Positions 29,473 to 39,687 are shown, counted from the stretch's first letter. The stretch is DNA of 64,000 bases from an uncultured Tateyamaria sp. (GCF_947494755.1 NZ_CANLVZ010000001.1:248001-312000), one strand, 5' to 3'. Program-made: numbers and translations. Notes: a model not told the origin generated them from the sequence alone.

Positions 29473-30439
29473 GCAAACCCGCACGCGCCGCGACGCGGTC
29501 AATGGCGTCGATCACGGCCTCGGGGTGGGTGTGTTGTGGCATGTGGCCGACGCCTTCGAGGACTGTGACATTGGCCCCATCGATCTGATCCGGCAGCTTG
29601 GCGGAGTGGACCGTCAGAGGCACGATGGTGTCCGCATCGCCGTGCACGATTTCAACCGGTACGGAGATGTCGCCGTATTCCTGAGCCATCTCAACCACAT
29701 AAGGACGCAACCAGTTCACTTGACGCGCATTCGCACGCATAGAGTTGCGGCGCAGGATCAGGGCAGGGCCGACGTGCTCGATATAGCCTTCGGGTGCTGC
29801 CTGAGGGGTAAAGATATTCGCCACAATCGAGTCCACATAAGCCTGCGGCACAAATGCGGAAAGCACAGGCACCACCAGCGCGCCGCCCCACGCCGACCCA
29901 TTGACCGTGTAGGTCCAGCCCAGTTCGCCCGGCCACGGGTTTGCGACCCCTGCCACGGACACGACGCCTGCCAGATCGTCAAATTCAAGCGCCCATGCCA
30001 GCGCGACGATCCCGCCAAAGGAGTGGCCCAGCACAATGGGGTTTTCGACACCAAGCTGGTCTGTGGCCGCCTTGAGCAGTCGGGCTTGGTCGCTGGGGCT
30101 GGCATGGCCAGTGGACCATGCGCGTTTGTGTTCGGGGTCGATTTGGTCGGTCCAGCCCAGACCGGGACGATCCAAAATGGTGACGCGGTATCTCTCTGCG
30201 AGCGTTTGGGCAAAGCCGAGCGTGAATTCGCGGGTGTTCCCCGAGGCCCCGTGGATCAAGACCAGATCGGGGCCGCTGCCCATCTGTTCGGCGTGGACTT
30301 GCACGCCATTCACATCGAGCATTTGCCCGGTCGGAGGATAGGCGGCAGCCGCGTCGCGCTCGCGTTTCAGCGCGTAGAATTGCACCAGACCGATGCACAG
30401 AACGACGACGGCCAAAAGCACCCACAGTGTTGTTTTCAT
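29468..30439 (-). CDS. Alpha/beta hydrolase with N-terminal membrane anchor
   Basis: A 323-residue hydrolase starting MKTTLWVLLAVVVLCIGLVQ, a single membrane anchor or uncleaved signal. The oxyanion HG is at 63-64, the nucleophile elbow GHSFGG has Ser140, the acid is in HGDADTIVP and the His in GVGHMPQHTH. The substrate is unknown. It begins 4 bases after the metA stop, so it is likely in an operon with it. The IS inserted exactly at its stop codon: CGT TAA became CGG TAG, leaving the protein unchanged. Confidence 0.88.
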   Translation of the reverse strand: MKTTLWVLLAVVVLCIGLVQFYALKRERDAAAAYPPTGQMLDVNGVQVHAEQMGSGPDLVLIHGASGNTREFTLGFAQTLAERYRVTILDRPGLGWTDQIDPEHKRAWSTGHASPSDQARLLKAATDQLGVENPIVLGHSFGGIVALAWALEFDDLAGVVSVAGVANPWPGELGWTYTVNGSAWGGALVVPVLSAFVPQAYVDSIVANIFTPQAAPEGYIEHVGPALILRRNSMRANARQVNWLRPYVVEMAQEYGDISVPVEIVHGDADTIVPLTVHSAKLPDQIDGANVTVLEGVGHMPQHTHPEAVIDAIDRVAARAGLR

Positions 30440-30443
30440 ATCG

Positions 30444-31391
30444 TTATCCTCGCAAGTCAGTGCGATCTTGACCGATCCGCTCCATCTCGTATGGGGTGGT
30501 GAGATAGATCTCGGACAGCCAGTTGCCATAGAGCAGATGCGCGTGGCTGCGCCAGCGGTTTGCGGGTGTCTGGCTGGGATCGTTTTCGGGGAAATAGCCG
30601 ACCGGAACGGCAATCTTGGCCCCTTCGACCTGTACGGATTCCAGATCGCGGTCATATTCCTGTTTCAGTGTATCGCTGTCATATTCAAAGTGGTTCAGGA
30701 TATAGAGCGCGCGGTGGTCGGGGTCTTCGATCAGGCAGGGGCCGGTGACGTCCGAGCCGAGCAGGATGGGCAGGCCCGCAGCCTCGACCTCGGGGCGGCG
30801 CACTTCGGTCCAGCGGCTGACGGGCACGACGCAATCATCCGAAAAGCCGCGCAGGTAGGGCGAGGCGGGTGCGAGGTTCGCGTGCCGATAGGCCCCGAAC
30901 AGTTTCGCGCCAAGCAGGTGTTTGGGCACTTTGTGGAAGTGGTGCAGCATCGCCATGCCGCCCCAGCACACACCAAACGTGGAATGTACGTTGGTCTGTG
31001 TCCAGTCCATGACCTGTTCCAGCTCGTCCCAGTAGTCCACATCCTCGAAGTCGAGATGTTCGATGGGCGCGCCGGTGATGATCAGCCCGTCGAATTTCTG
31101 GCCCCTCACGGCCGAGAAGGGCTGATAGAAACTCTCCATATGTTCGGCGGCGGTGTTGCGCGTCTCGTGATCGGACATGCGGATCAGCGTGAGTTCGATT
31201 TGCAGCGGGGTGGCCCCGATCAGGCGCGCAAACTGGGTTTCGGTCTGGATCTTCTTTGGCATCAGATTAAGCAGCCCGATCTTGAGCGGCCGGATGTCCT
31301 GATGGGCCGCCAGCTCTTCGTCCATCACCATCACGCCCTCGTTCGTCAGAACGTCATAGGCGGGCAGGGTGGAGGGGAGCTTGATGGGCAT
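30444..31391 (-). CDS. metAA: Homoserine O-acetyltransferase, MetA family
   Basis: The 315-residue protein catalyses the first committed step from homoserine to methionine. Catalytic Cys142 lies in [10 protein letters not shown]. The residue at position 111 is Glu (GAPIEHLDF), which in this family specifies acetyl-CoA, whereas Gly there (E. coli) specifies succinyl-CoA. The start [15 protein letters not shown] at 31391 gives the standard N-terminus and makes this numbering match E. coli. No SAM-II or SAH riboswitch signature was seen upstream. Confidence 0.92.
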   Translation of the reverse strand: MPIKLPSTLPAYDVLTNEGVMVMDEELAAHQDIRPLKIGLLNLMPKKIQTETQFARLIGATPLQIELTLIRMSDHETRNTAAEHMESFYQPFSAVRGQKFDGLIITGAPIEHLDFEDVDYWDELEQVMDWTQTNVHSTFGVCWGGMAMLHHFHKVPKHLLGAKLFGAYRHANLAPASPYLRGFSDDCVVPVSRWTEVRRPEVEAAGLPILLGSDVTGPCLIEDPDHRALYILNHFEYDSDTLKQEYDRDLESVQVEGAKIAVPVGYFPENDPSQTPANRWRSHAHLLYGNWLSEIYLTTPYEMERIGQDRTDLRG

Positions 31392-31463
31392 GAGGGTGGT
31401 CCTGATGGCGCACGGGGAGAGATGCATATTTATGGAACAATGAAGCGAAAGGTGCAGATAGCC

Positions 31464-32327
31464 CTAGGGTGCACGTCGCTCAAGGGCCATGGCGACCAGA
31501 TCGACAAAATCCGCTTCACCTTTGAGCGAGGCGACCTCGTCGGCGGTCACAGTCACGCCCCATCGCGACATCGCCTCGTAGCGCGGCTGGCGGTGAGCGA
31601 GCGCGCGCGCGTAGGTCCAGCGCACGAAGGCATCGGGGTCGACTTTGTCTTCGCCAAGGCCGGTTTCCCCCAGATAACTGTTCCAGCAGTCGAGCAAAAA
31701 GGCGGGCTGATAGGCCATCGGCTTGGGGGCCTTGTCAAACCGCGCGATCAGGGCGGCGGTGTGGGCTGCGTCCCCTTTGATCCAGATTGGCAGGCAGGCG
31801 GCGCTGAGGCTCTGCATCAGCGCGTCGTTGTCGTCGTGCGGGTCCACCCACTCACAGATGGAGCCGCCCGTGTCGCAGATGAAATGCGGGTAGCCGTACA
31901 AATCATGCGCCCGATCCGCAAAATGCCTCGTGTCGTTCAGGGCCGCGACTTCGGAGGTGCGGAACTGCTCTTGCCGCCGCCGGTATTCATCGATGGGCAG
32001 ACCGCCTTTGTCCGCATCGCCGGGCTTGCCCAGGTAGGTCGACACCGGGTTCAGATTATCAAAGGTGATGTTCGAGCCGATATAGATGCTGTCGCTGAGC
32101 AGAAGCGCGCGCAGGAACGGTACTTTCATCGCCTCGGCCTTGGCATTGTCGGCGATCAGCTCGCCCATGTAGCGTGTGCCGATCCGGTAATCGATCGAGT
32201 AGTGAAACCAATTGCCTGAGGCGCGCACGGTCGTGGACATATGCGTCTTGCCCAAGCCCGACATGCCATAGACCAGCACGCGTTTTTGCGCGGCGGCGCG
32301 CCAGTGGTCGGCATCGCGGTAAAGCAT
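31464..32327 (-). CDS. P-loop ATPase-like protein, unknown function
   Basis: A 287-residue protein starting MLYRDADHWRAAAQKRVLVYG with a Walker A GMSGLGKT at about residues 21-28. No ABC or helicase motifs follow. It includes NWFHYSIDYRIGTRYM and FICDTGGSICEWVD. The frame can be extended upstream by 21 residues, but those are low-complexity Thr/Pro. Members of this family occur in Rhodobacteraceae near metA, but no role has been shown that I know of. Confidence 0.72.
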   Translation of the reverse strand: MLYRDADHWRAAAQKRVLVYGMSGLGKTHMSTTVRASGNWFHYSIDYRIGTRYMGELIADNAKAEAMKVPFLRALLLSDSIYIGSNITFDNLNPVSTYLGKPGDADKGGLPIDEYRRRQEQFRTSEVAALNDTRHFADRAHDLYGYPHFICDTGGSICEWVDPHDDNDALMQSLSAACLPIWIKGDAAHTAALIARFDKAPKPMAYQPAFLLDCWNSYLGETGLGEDKVDPDAFVRWTYARALAHRQPRYEAMSRWGVTVTADEVASLKGEADFVDLVAMALERRAP

Positions 32328-32364
32328 GTGCGTGGTTCCTGTCCCCGTGGTCGTGCGGGATGTC

Positions 32365-33300
32365 CTAGCCGGGGGGGCGGGGGCGGTCAACGGCTCTGCC
32401 CCGGATCAGGGTCCAGATGCGCCCATCAAGGATCATCAGGCCGAGCGCCAGCAGGGCAAAGCCTGCAAATGCGTTAGGGCTGAGCGCCTCGCCCCGCACC
32501 ACCGCACCAAGCGTAATGGCGACGGGCGCGATCAGCAGGGTGACCAGCATCAGATTGCCTGACCCGGCCACGGCCAGCACGCGGTAATAGAGCAGATAGG
32601 CCCCCGCCGTTGCGATCAGCGCGTAATAGGCGATGGCAAGTATCGTATCGGTTTGCAGGGCGAGCGTGATCGGCCCGTCGATGATCCACGCCATCGGCAG
32701 GGTGATCAGCGTCGATCCGGTCAGCATACCCGCCGCCGCCACCTGTGGGGCCAGCCCGCCAAGCCGCTTGCGCGCCCAGACCCCGGCGAGCGCATAGCTG
32801 ATCGTGCCCGCGATGATCGCCAGTTGCGCAAGGCTGCGCAGATCGAAGCTGCGGAAATTCTCGAGCCCGATGGCGGTGGCGACTCCGAAAAAGCCCAAGG
32901 TGACGCCGATCCCCTTGCGCAAGGTGATCCGCTCATCCGCAAAGAAAAGTGCCGCGGCGACCACCCCGAAAATGGCTGTGGCCGCGTTCAGGATCGAGGT
33001 CAGCCCGGTTTCGATATGCAGCTGCCCCCAAGCCATCAACCCAAAGGGAATGACGTTGTTGAGCAGCCCCATGCCCAGAAATCCGACCCAGATGCGCGGA
33101 TCGCGCGGGATCGGCAGGCGCATCGCGATCACCACGGCCCAGAGCGCCAGCATCGCCCACCCGGTGCGATGCGCCACAGAGGTCAGCGGAGCCACCTCGT
33201 CCAGCGCAATGCGAATCGACAGGAACGAGCCGCCCCAAATGAAGGCAAGCAACAGCATCTCGGCCCAGGCCCGGCCCGTCATGGTTTTCTGGAGTGTCAT
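32365..33300 (-). CDS. EamA/DMT-family transporter
   Basis: A 311-residue membrane protein with about ten hydrophobic helices in two EamA repeats (WAEMLLLAFIWGGSFLSIRI at the start; ALAGVWARKRLGGLAPQVAA in the second half). Such proteins export or import amino acids and metabolites. The start at 33300 excludes 59 upstream residues that are not hydrophobic. Substrate unknown. A terminator for the upstream FadL-like gene lies just before it. Confidence 0.88.
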   Translation of the reverse strand: MTLQKTMTGRAWAEMLLLAFIWGGSFLSIRIALDEVAPLTSVAHRTGWAMLALWAVVIAMRLPIPRDPRIWVGFLGMGLLNNVIPFGLMAWGQLHIETGLTSILNAATAIFGVVAAALFFADERITLRKGIGVTLGFFGVATAIGLENFRSFDLRSLAQLAIIAGTISYALAGVWARKRLGGLAPQVAAAGMLTGSTLITLPMAWIIDGPITLALQTDTILAIAYYALIATAGAYLLYYRVLAVAGSGNLMLVTLLIAPVAITLGAVVRGEALSPNAFAGFALLALGLMILDGRIWTLIRGRAVDRPRPPG

Positions 33301-33352
33301 TGGGCGATCAATGGCAGAGCGGGGGGCAGGCCACCACCCGAATCCTGCGCAA

Positions 33353-33384
33353 AGAAAAACCCCGCCCGGTGATCCGGACGGGGG
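33353..33384 (-). terminator. Terminator after the FadL-like gene
   Basis: On the minus strand CCCCGTCCGG pairs with CCGGGCGGGG around ATCA, followed by TTTTTC. Confidence 0.9.
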
Positions 33385-33415
33385 TGATATCGTGTTGCCT
33401 GCGAAGCGGTGCAGA

Positions 33416-34612
33416 TCAGAAGTTGAAGCCGATGCGGAAGCCGAAAGCGATGGCGTCGTTGTCGTCAAAGTCTGCAACGCCGCTGGCCGAGTTCACCAGC
33501 TGATCGCCGGGCTCGACATAGCTGATGCCGCCCGAGATTGTGGCGATGTCACCTACATAGCGCGCACCGATTGCAATGCCGCGCGACCCGCTTGTGGGGG
33601 CCAATGCGGTTGTGGATGGTGTTACGCTATCGGTTTCATAGCTGATCGAGATTGAGGCCGACCAACGCTCGGAGAACTGACGGCCCACACCGATGTTATA
33701 GGCGGTGCTGTCGTCAGCGAAGTTGACGAAGTTGATACCGTCCACGTCCGCGGCAAACGGAGTGCCGGCGACACCTGCGGTTGTATCCGGCGTCGTCAGG
33801 TTGAAGCCGTCATATTTGGAATGGCGAATAGACCCGAACAACAGGGTGCCTTCGGCAATACCTGTCTGGAATTCGAGATTGATGCTTTCAGGGAAGGAGA
33901 CCCCGAACTGGACTTCTTTCTGATCGAGGATCGCCGTGCGGGCGACATCGGTGAAGAAAGTTTGCGTACCTTCGAACTCTGCCTCGATGGCTTCGTTATA
34001 GGACAACGCGATCCGCAACGCGATCTCGGGACGCTCATACGCGACACCGACCACGGCACCGAAGTCATAGTCGCTGTCTGCTTCAAGAGAGATCGGCAGC
34101 GAAGGCGCTGCGTTCAGCGCCACAAGCGCAGGGACAGGGATGGGAGGCAGACCACCAAAGAACGGATTAGCCGTGAAGGTGTCGATGAACCCGTCTACCT
34201 TCAGTGCACGTGCCCCGATGATACCCGACCAGTTGTCGTTGAACTTGTAGCGCCCGATCAGCGAGATCTGGTTCGAGCTTACGCCTGCACCACCTCCCAA
34301 AAACGGCGAGTCATCGTCATACTGGATGTCCGCGCCATAGGGTTCTTCAAGGATCAGCGCGACGCTGATCTGGTCTGTCAGGTCGGTCTTGAAGGCGAGG
34401 CCCGGCGTGTCAAAGCTTTTGAGCGGGTCGTCAACACCGTCGGCGCGTGCGTTTGGCTCGATATGCCCATAGCTGAATTGAACATAGCTGCCAGTCTCAC
34501 CACCTTTTTCGAAAAGGGGCCCCAGAAACTGGGACGAGCGGTCGATGCCGCCAGCTTGTGCCGTGAACGCAGAGGCCGTGAGTGCGGCGGCTGCGAGTAC
34601 GCGAGTCTTCAT
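33416..34612 (-). CDS. OmpP1/FadL-family outer-membrane protein
   Basis: A 398-residue beta-barrel with a cleavable signal peptide (MKTRVLAAAALTASAFTAQA, then GGIDRSSQFLGPLF) and a C-terminal phenylalanine (GFRIGFNF), the signal for outer-membrane insertion. The family transports long-chain fatty acids and other hydrophobic compounds. The start follows GGGAGGATTACGA. Many alternating aromatic and polar residues fit strands (VQFSYGHIEPNA, YNIGVGRQFSERWSASISI). Confidence 0.87.
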   Translation of the reverse strand: MKTRVLAAAALTASAFTAQAGGIDRSSQFLGPLFEKGGETGSYVQFSYGHIEPNARADGVDDPLKSFDTPGLAFKTDLTDQISVALILEEPYGADIQYDDDSPFLGGGAGVSSNQISLIGRYKFNDNWSGIIGARALKVDGFIDTFTANPFFGGLPPIPVPALVALNAAPSLPISLEADSDYDFGAVVGVAYERPEIALRIALSYNEAIEAEFEGTQTFFTDVARTAILDQKEVQFGVSFPESINLEFQTGIAEGTLLFGSIRHSKYDGFNLTTPDTTAGVAGTPFAADVDGINFVNFADDSTAYNIGVGRQFSERWSASISISYETDSVTPSTTALAPTSGSRGIAIGARYVGDIATISGGISYVEPGDQLVNSASGVADFDDNDAIAFGFRIGFNF

Positions 34613-34759
34613 TCGTAATCCTCCCAAAAATGCGCATCTGTGTTCCCCGATGATGCGCCTTGGGAGGGAATAAGCCTTTTTCAACCCCTATCGGTCAATA
34701 TTGACCCTAGGGCAGAGCGGATCGTCGTGACGAAGCGTCATATTTTTGTGACTTTCGGG

Positions 34760-35629
34760 TCACAGCCCATCTTTTGGGCGCGTTTCGACCCAGATGTTGA
34801 GGTAATTGCCCCCGAAGATGATCAGCGCCCCGACAAAAACCCAGATATCAACGACTTCGCCGTAAACAAGCATCCCGATCACAGCGATGGTGGGCAGTCG
34901 GATAAAGTCGATCGGCACTACCACCGTCGCAGGCGCAATCGACAGCGCATTGGTCAGACAGTAATGCGCCAGCAGCCCTGCGCACCCGATCAGAAACACC
35001 CACGGCCCCGTATTGGCATCGGGCAGGGTGATATCTCCGTCATAGCCTGCCATGACCAGCCCCATGACCAGCTGCATGGACGTCAGCCAGAACAGGATCG
35101 ACCCGATCCCCTCATTGCGTGTCAGCTTTTTGGTCAGCATGATCGTCAGCGCAAAAAAGATCGCGGAGGAGGCGGCGGTGATCAAACCTGCATTGATGCC
35201 CGCCATATCGGGGCGCGCCACGATCAGGATGCCGATGAACCCAAGCACAGCCGCAAGGGCGCGCACAGGGGTGAGCTTTTCGCCCAGGATGAGCGGGCTT
35301 AGAACGATCACCCAGATCGGAGATGTGAATTCAAGGGCGAACACCTGGGCCAGCGGTATGACCGTTACTGCGTAGAACCACAGGTTCTGGCCGGTGAAAT
35401 GTGCCGCATTGCGCAGCAGGTGTGTGCCGATCCGCTGTGTCTGAATGCTGCGCCAGTGGCCTGTCATGCTGAGCAATGCGCAGACGATCACCACCCCGAC
35501 TACGCTGCGATACATCATGATCTCAAACGTATCGAGTTGGTGTGCCACCTCGCGTCCGGCCACGGCCATGGTCGAAAAGGATGCAATCGATCCCGACATC
35601 CACAGCGCGGCCTTGAGCACGGGGTTCAT
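34760..35629 (-). CDS. EamA/DMT-family transporter
   Basis: A 289-residue transporter with ten predicted helices in two EamA halves ([38 protein letters not shown]). It belongs to the S-adenosylmethionine or riboflavin-like branch of the superfamily by general appearance, but the substrate cannot be told. Its start overlaps the stop of the small monooxygenase gene as ATGA, so guaA, the monooxygenase and this gene form one tightly overlapped unit. Confidence 0.87.
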   Translation of the reverse strand: MNPVLKAALWMSGSIASFSTMAVAGREVAHQLDTFEIMMYRSVVGVVIVCALLSMTGHWRSIQTQRIGTHLLRNAAHFTGQNLWFYAVTVIPLAQVFALEFTSPIWVIVLSPLILGEKLTPVRALAAVLGFIGILIVARPDMAGINAGLITAASSAIFFALTIMLTKKLTRNEGIGSILFWLTSMQLVMGLVMAGYDGDITLPDANTGPWVFLIGCAGLLAHYCLTNALSIAPATVVVPIDFIRLPTIAVIGMLVYGEVVDIWVFVGALIIFGGNYLNIWVETRPKDGL

Positions 35630-35904
35630 GGCATGCCCGTGATCTTGTAGTCGCGCGTGATGCCTTTGGTCTGGATCGCCCAATCCGAGGCGGCGGCGCG
35701 GGTGTTGTGGGCGGTGAAGGCGTCGGGCGTGGTGAATTCTTCGGCCACGTCCCAGATCAGCGGGTCGTCGGTTGGAGTGACCTCAAAGGACACACACCCC
35801 GCCTCGGCCCGCGTCAGCCCGATATGCTCTGGCAAGGCGGCGCGCACCCGTGCTGCCTCGCCTGCGGTGGCGCAGCGCAAGGTGCCGGTCAGGGTCACTC
35901 CCAT
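35626..35904 (-). CDS. ABM-type (antibiotic biosynthesis monooxygenase) domain protein
   Basis: A 92-residue single-domain protein of the dimeric alpha/beta-barrel type ([20 protein letters not shown], then [20 protein letters not shown], then [13 protein letters not shown]). The pattern fits YgiN/ABM proteins, which act on quinones or other aromatics or have unknown roles. It overlaps guaA by 10 bases upstream and the EamA gene by 4 bases downstream. Confidence 0.8.
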   Translation of the reverse strand: MGVTLTGTLRCATAGEAARVRAALPEHIGLTRAEAGCVSFEVTPTDDPLIWDVAEEFTTPDAFTAHNTRAAASDWAIQTKGITRDYKITGMP

Positions 35905-37469
35905 TCAATCGTGCCCGGAGGTTTCGATGTGATGTCATAGGTCACCCGGTTGATCCCCGGCACCTCATTGATGATCCGCGTGGCCGTTTCGCCAAGAAAG
36001 TCGTGGGTGAAGGGGTAGTAGTCTGCCGTCATCCCGTCCACCGAGGTCACGGCCCGCAACGCGCAGGCATAATCATAGGTCCGCCCGTCGCCCATGACAC
36101 CCACGGTGCGCACAGGCAGGATGGCTACAAAGGCCTGCCAGATCTCGTCATAGAGCCCGTGTTTGCGGATCTGATCGATATAGACCGCATCCGCTTCGCG
36201 CAGGATATCCAGTTTGGGCCGCGTGATCTCACCAGGGCAGCGGATCGCTAGGCCCGGACCCGGAAAGGGGTGACGCCCGATAAAGCTGGCGGGCAGGCCC
36301 AACTCGCGCCCCAAGGCGCGCACCTCGTCCTTGAACAGCTCGCGCAGGGGTTCAACGAGTTTCAGACCCATCTTTTCCGGCAGGCCGCCCACATTGTGGT
36401 GGGATTTGATCGTGACCGAGGGGCCACCGCTGAACGAGACCGATTCGATAACGTCCGGATAAAGCGTGCCTTGGGCCAGAAATTCGGCCCCCTCGACCTG
36501 ATCGGCGTATTTCTGGAACACGTCGATGAAAAGGCGGCCAATGATCTTGCGCTTGGTTTCAGGATCGGATTGCCCTTCTAGTTCACCAAGGAATAGGTCT
36601 GCCTCGTCCGCATGAATCAGCGGGATGTTGTAATTGTCGCGGAACATGGCGACGACCTCGTCCGCCTCGTTCTTGCGCAAGAGGCCATGATCGACGAAGA
36701 CGCAAGTGAGCTGGTCGCCGATGGCCTCGTGGATCAGCACCGCGGCCACCGACGAATCGACACCGCCCGAGAGGCCACAGATGACCTGTTTGTCGCCCAC
36801 CTGATCGCGGATCGCCTGAATGGCTTGTTCGCGGTAGGCACCCATCGTCCAGTCGCCGGTGAACCCGGCCAATTTCACGAAATTCTCGTAGAGTTTCGCG
36901 CCCTTGGGGGTGTGGTGGACCTCGGGGTGGAACTGCACCGCATAGAAGTGGCGGCTCGTATCGGCGGTGATGGCGTAAGGCGCGTTAGGCGAGGTGCCGT
37001 AGACCTCGAAACCCGGGGCAAGCTGGCTGACATGGTCGCCATGGCTCATCCAGACCTGCTCGCGCCCGTCGGCAAACCAGCCCTCAACCAGATCAAGCGG
37101 GCTTGCCGGTGTCACAAAGGCGCGCCCGAACTCTGCCGTGCCGCCGCCGCCCGAGATTTTGCCGCCCGTGACCGCGCCGCCAAGCTGCTGCATCATCACC
37201 TGTTGCCCATAACAGATGCCAAGGACGGGCACGCCCATGGTGAACAGGGCGTCAGGCGCGCGTGGGCTGCCCTCGCGGGTGACGCTGTCAGGTCCCCCCG
37301 ACAGAATCACCGCACGCGGCGCCATCTCGCGCAGGAACGCTTCGGTGACGTTCTGATAGGGGTGAATTTCGCAATAGACATTCAACTCGCGCAGGCGGCG
37401 CGCGATCAACTGCGTCACCTGGCTGCCGAAATCAATGATGAGGAGGCGGTCATGGGTCTGTTCTGTCAT
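35895..37469 (-). CDS. guaA: GMP synthase (glutamine-hydrolysing)
   Basis: GuaA converts XMP to GMP. The 524-residue protein has an N-terminal glutamine amidotransferase with the nucleophile Cys in LGICYGQQ and the His/Glu pair in QFHPEVHHT. The ATP pyrophosphatase domain carries the P-loop SGGVDSS and the C-terminal dimerisation domain ends PPGTIEWE. The start [17 protein letters not shown] was chosen because the long upstream extension of the frame is not conserved. The 191-base divergent gap to the next gene shows no recognised riboswitch. Confidence 0.97.
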   Translation of the reverse strand: MTEQTHDRLLIIDFGSQVTQLIARRLRELNVYCEIHPYQNVTEAFLREMAPRAVILSGGPDSVTREGSPRAPDALFTMGVPVLGICYGQQVMMQQLGGAVTGGKISGGGGTAEFGRAFVTPASPLDLVEGWFADGREQVWMSHGDHVSQLAPGFEVYGTSPNAPYAITADTSRHFYAVQFHPEVHHTPKGAKLYENFVKLAGFTGDWTMGAYREQAIQAIRDQVGDKQVICGLSGGVDSSVAAVLIHEAIGDQLTCVFVDHGLLRKNEADEVVAMFRDNYNIPLIHADEADLFLGELEGQSDPETKRKIIGRLFIDVFQKYADQVEGAEFLAQGTLYPDVIESVSFSGGPSVTIKSHHNVGGLPEKMGLKLVEPLRELFKDEVRALGRELGLPASFIGRHPFPGPGLAIRCPGEITRPKLDILREADAVYIDQIRKHGLYDEIWQAFVAILPVRTVGVMGDGRTYDYACALRAVTSVDGMTADYYPFTHDFLGETATRIINEVPGINRVTYDITSKPPGTIEWE

Positions 37470-37660
37470 GACTGTGCAATAGGCGGGCACCCCGCTGGTG
37501 GCAAGGTCAGCCGAAAGGCAGCCCGCGTGCGCCCACCGATTTTTTTGGGGGGCTGGCAGGGGAAGTGTCGCTTTTTTCCCGGTTGCGGCGCTATCCGCGC
37601 GCGGCAAACATCCCGATAGGGTAATCAGCAGTCCACCAGTTGGGTTGAAGGGGATCAGCG

Positions 37661-39205
37661 ATGACCGAGGAGGCAACACGCAGACGAGGGCGCGGGGGCG
37701 GTGGTGCTGCCCGCCGGGCAGAGCGCACGGCGGTGTCCTTTGAGACGGCCAAATACATTGAGCGCAACATCCCCAACTTCGAAGTGCTGACCGAAGAGGC
37801 GCTCGACATCATCGAAACCAACGCCGAGACGATCCTCGAAGAGGTTGGCGTGAACTTTCCCGACAATCCCGCAGCCCTGAGGCGCTGGGCCGATGCGGGG
37901 GCTGATATTGACGGCGACCGGGTGCGTATTCCCAAGGGCCTTGCGCGCAAACTCTGCGCGACAGCCCCTGCCTCTTATACCCAACATGCGCGCAACCCCG
38001 AGCGCTCGGTTGTGGTGGGGGGCAAGAACCTTGTGCTGGCCCCGGTCTATGGCCCGCCGTTTGTGCGCGATGCCACCGGAGGGCGCCGCTATGCCACGAT
38101 GGAGGATTTCCGCAACTTCGTGAAGCTGGGCTACATGTCCAAGTGGCTGCACCATTCGGGCGGCACAGTGTGCGAACCCACGGATATCGCCGTTAACAAA
38201 CGCCACCTCGACATGCTGCACGCCCACATGACGCTGTCGGACAAGCCGTTCATGGGGTCGGTGACTGAACCAAGCCGGGCACGCGATTCGGTCGAGATGG
38301 CGGAAATTCTGTTCGGTAAGGACTTTGTTGCCGACAACACGGTCATGACGTCTCTGATCAATATCAACTCGCCCATGACCTTTGATGATGTGATGATGGG
38401 TGCGCTTGAGGTCTATGCCCAAGCCAATCAGGCCTGCATCATTTCGCCCTTTATCGTCGGCGGAGCCATGGCCCCTGTGTCTGTTGCGGGTACGTTGACG
38501 CAAGTGTTTGCCGAGGTGCTGGCCGGCATTGCCTATTCGCAGTTGTGTCGCGCGGGCGCGCCTGTTGTGATGGGGGCCTTCGTGACCTCGATCGACATGA
38601 ATTCCGGGGCACCCACATTCGGCACGCCAGAAGCGGCCCATATCACATACGGGGCAGGACAGTTGGCGCGGCGCATGGGGCTGCCATACCGCTCGGCGGG
38701 GTCATTCTGCGGCTCAAAGCTGCCCGACGCGCAGGCGGCTTACGAGACGTCCAATTCGCTGAACATGGGACTGCTGGCGGGTGTGAACTTCATGCTGCAC
38801 TCCTGCGGGTGGCTTGAGGGCGGGCTGGTCAGTTCCTACGAGAAATTCGTGATGGATGCGGATCAGCTTGGCGCGCTGCACCATCTGGCAGCGGGCGTTT
38901 CGATGGATGCCAATGCGCAGGCCATGGACGCGATTCGAGAAGTTGGCCCCGGCGGGCACTATCTGGGCTGCGCGCACACGCAGGAAAACTTTAAATCGGC
39001 GTTCTGGAAGTCCGATCTGCTGGACTACAAACCGTTTGAGACATGGGAAGACGAAGGCGCACGCGATACGGCGCAACTGGCCTCCCTGCGGGTTCAGAAG
39101 ATGCTGGGCGACTACCAGCAACCCGCGCTTGATCCGGCAATCCGCGAGGCGCTGGATACTTATGTCGCCGAGAAAAAGGCCGCAGAGCCCGACAGCTTTA
39201 TGTAG
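37661..39205 (+). CDS. MttB-family (trimethylamine methyltransferase-like) protein, non-pyrrolysine
   Basis: A 514-residue protein of the MttB superfamily ([20 protein letters not shown] near the start, [20 protein letters not shown] in the barrel). There is no in-frame TAG, so it lacks pyrrolysine. Characterised relatives without pyrrolysine demethylate glycine betaine or other quaternary amines onto a corrinoid protein. No corrinoid protein gene is adjacent. Roseobacters carry many paralogs and live on such osmolytes, but the substrate here is unproven. The first 25 residues are an Arg/Gly-rich tail. Confidence 0.88.
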   Translation: MTEEATRRRGRGGGGAARRAERTAVSFETAKYIERNIPNFEVLTEEALDIIETNAETILEEVGVNFPDNPAALRRWADAGADIDGDRVRIPKGLARKLCATAPASYTQHARNPERSVVVGGKNLVLAPVYGPPFVRDATGGRRYATMEDFRNFVKLGYMSKWLHHSGGTVCEPTDIAVNKRHLDMLHAHMTLSDKPFMGSVTEPSRARDSVEMAEILFGKDFVADNTVMTSLININSPMTFDDVMMGALEVYAQANQACIISPFIVGGAMAPVSVAGTLTQVFAEVLAGIAYSQLCRAGAPVVMGAFVTSIDMNSGAPTFGTPEAAHITYGAGQLARRMGLPYRSAGSFCGSKLPDAQAAYETSNSLNMGLLAGVNFMLHSCGWLEGGLVSSYEKFVMDADQLGALHHLAAGVSMDANAQAMDAIREVGPGGHYLGCAHTQENFKSAFWKSDLLDYKPFETWEDEGARDTAQLASLRVQKMLGDYQQPALDPAIREALDTYVAEKKAAEPDSFM

Positions 39206-39223
39206 TCGGGCCTGCCGGGTCGA

Positions 39224-39526
39224 TCAGGACGCCACCGGATCGGCCTGAGCGGCGCGCAGGATGCGCGCTTCGCCCACAATGGCGATCAGAATGTCGATAT
39301 GGCGTAACAGGCTGTAGGACGAATCATCGCCTATGCGCATCGTGTTGAGATCACCTTCGATCTCCATCAGACGCATCAGGGCGGCCCCGTGGCGCGGCAG
39401 GCTGCCATATCCCAACAGACGGGGCAGATGGGCCGTGCGACGGTAATCTTCGGCTCCGATACGGGCAGCGCGCATCAACAGGCGTGGACGGTGCAGGGCG
39501 TTCAACATGGATAGGATATCTTGCAT
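39224..39526 (-). CDS. DUF6477 family protein
   Basis: A 100-residue protein starting MQDILSMLNALHRPRLLMRA after AGGAG. It has the family's RPRLLMRAARIGAEDYRR and conserved LPRLLGYG; it looks helical and soluble. The family is confined to Rhodobacterales as far as I know, and its function is unknown. It is divergent from the DUF6456 gene with a 270-base gap that contains a CtrA-like site and no further gene. Confidence 0.82.
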   Translation of the reverse strand: MQDILSMLNALHRPRLLMRAARIGAEDYRRTAHLPRLLGYGSLPRHGAALMRLMEIEGDLNTMRIGDDSSYSLLRHIDILIAIVGEARILRAAQADPVAS

Positions 39527-39687
39527 TTCCGGTGCTCCTTCAGGTCTGTGTCATACCGATCCCCACCGGCGATGACCCTGTCACCTTGACACAACCTGAG
39601 CGGGTGTTGCGTACAGCGCTGAGTGCCCGTTCGTTCGTTTATCAACTGTTTATCTTTTGGAAACAATGCTGGGCACATCGACGAATG

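Noticed and set aside
31392-31463. SAM-II or SAH riboswitch upstream of metA
   Set aside because: Only about 70 bases are available and the conserved pseudoknot sequences were not found.
30393-32219. 608-codon open frame on the plus strand
   Set aside because: It lies opposite the hydrolase, metA and P-loop genes, has no family features and reflects the GC-rich third-codon bias of the real genes.
36612-37619. 335-codon open frame on the plus strand
   Set aside because: It is antisense to guaA with no recognisable domain or ribosome-binding site.
37655-38641. 328-codon open frame on the minus strand
   Set aside because: It is antisense to the MttB-family gene and has shadow-type composition.
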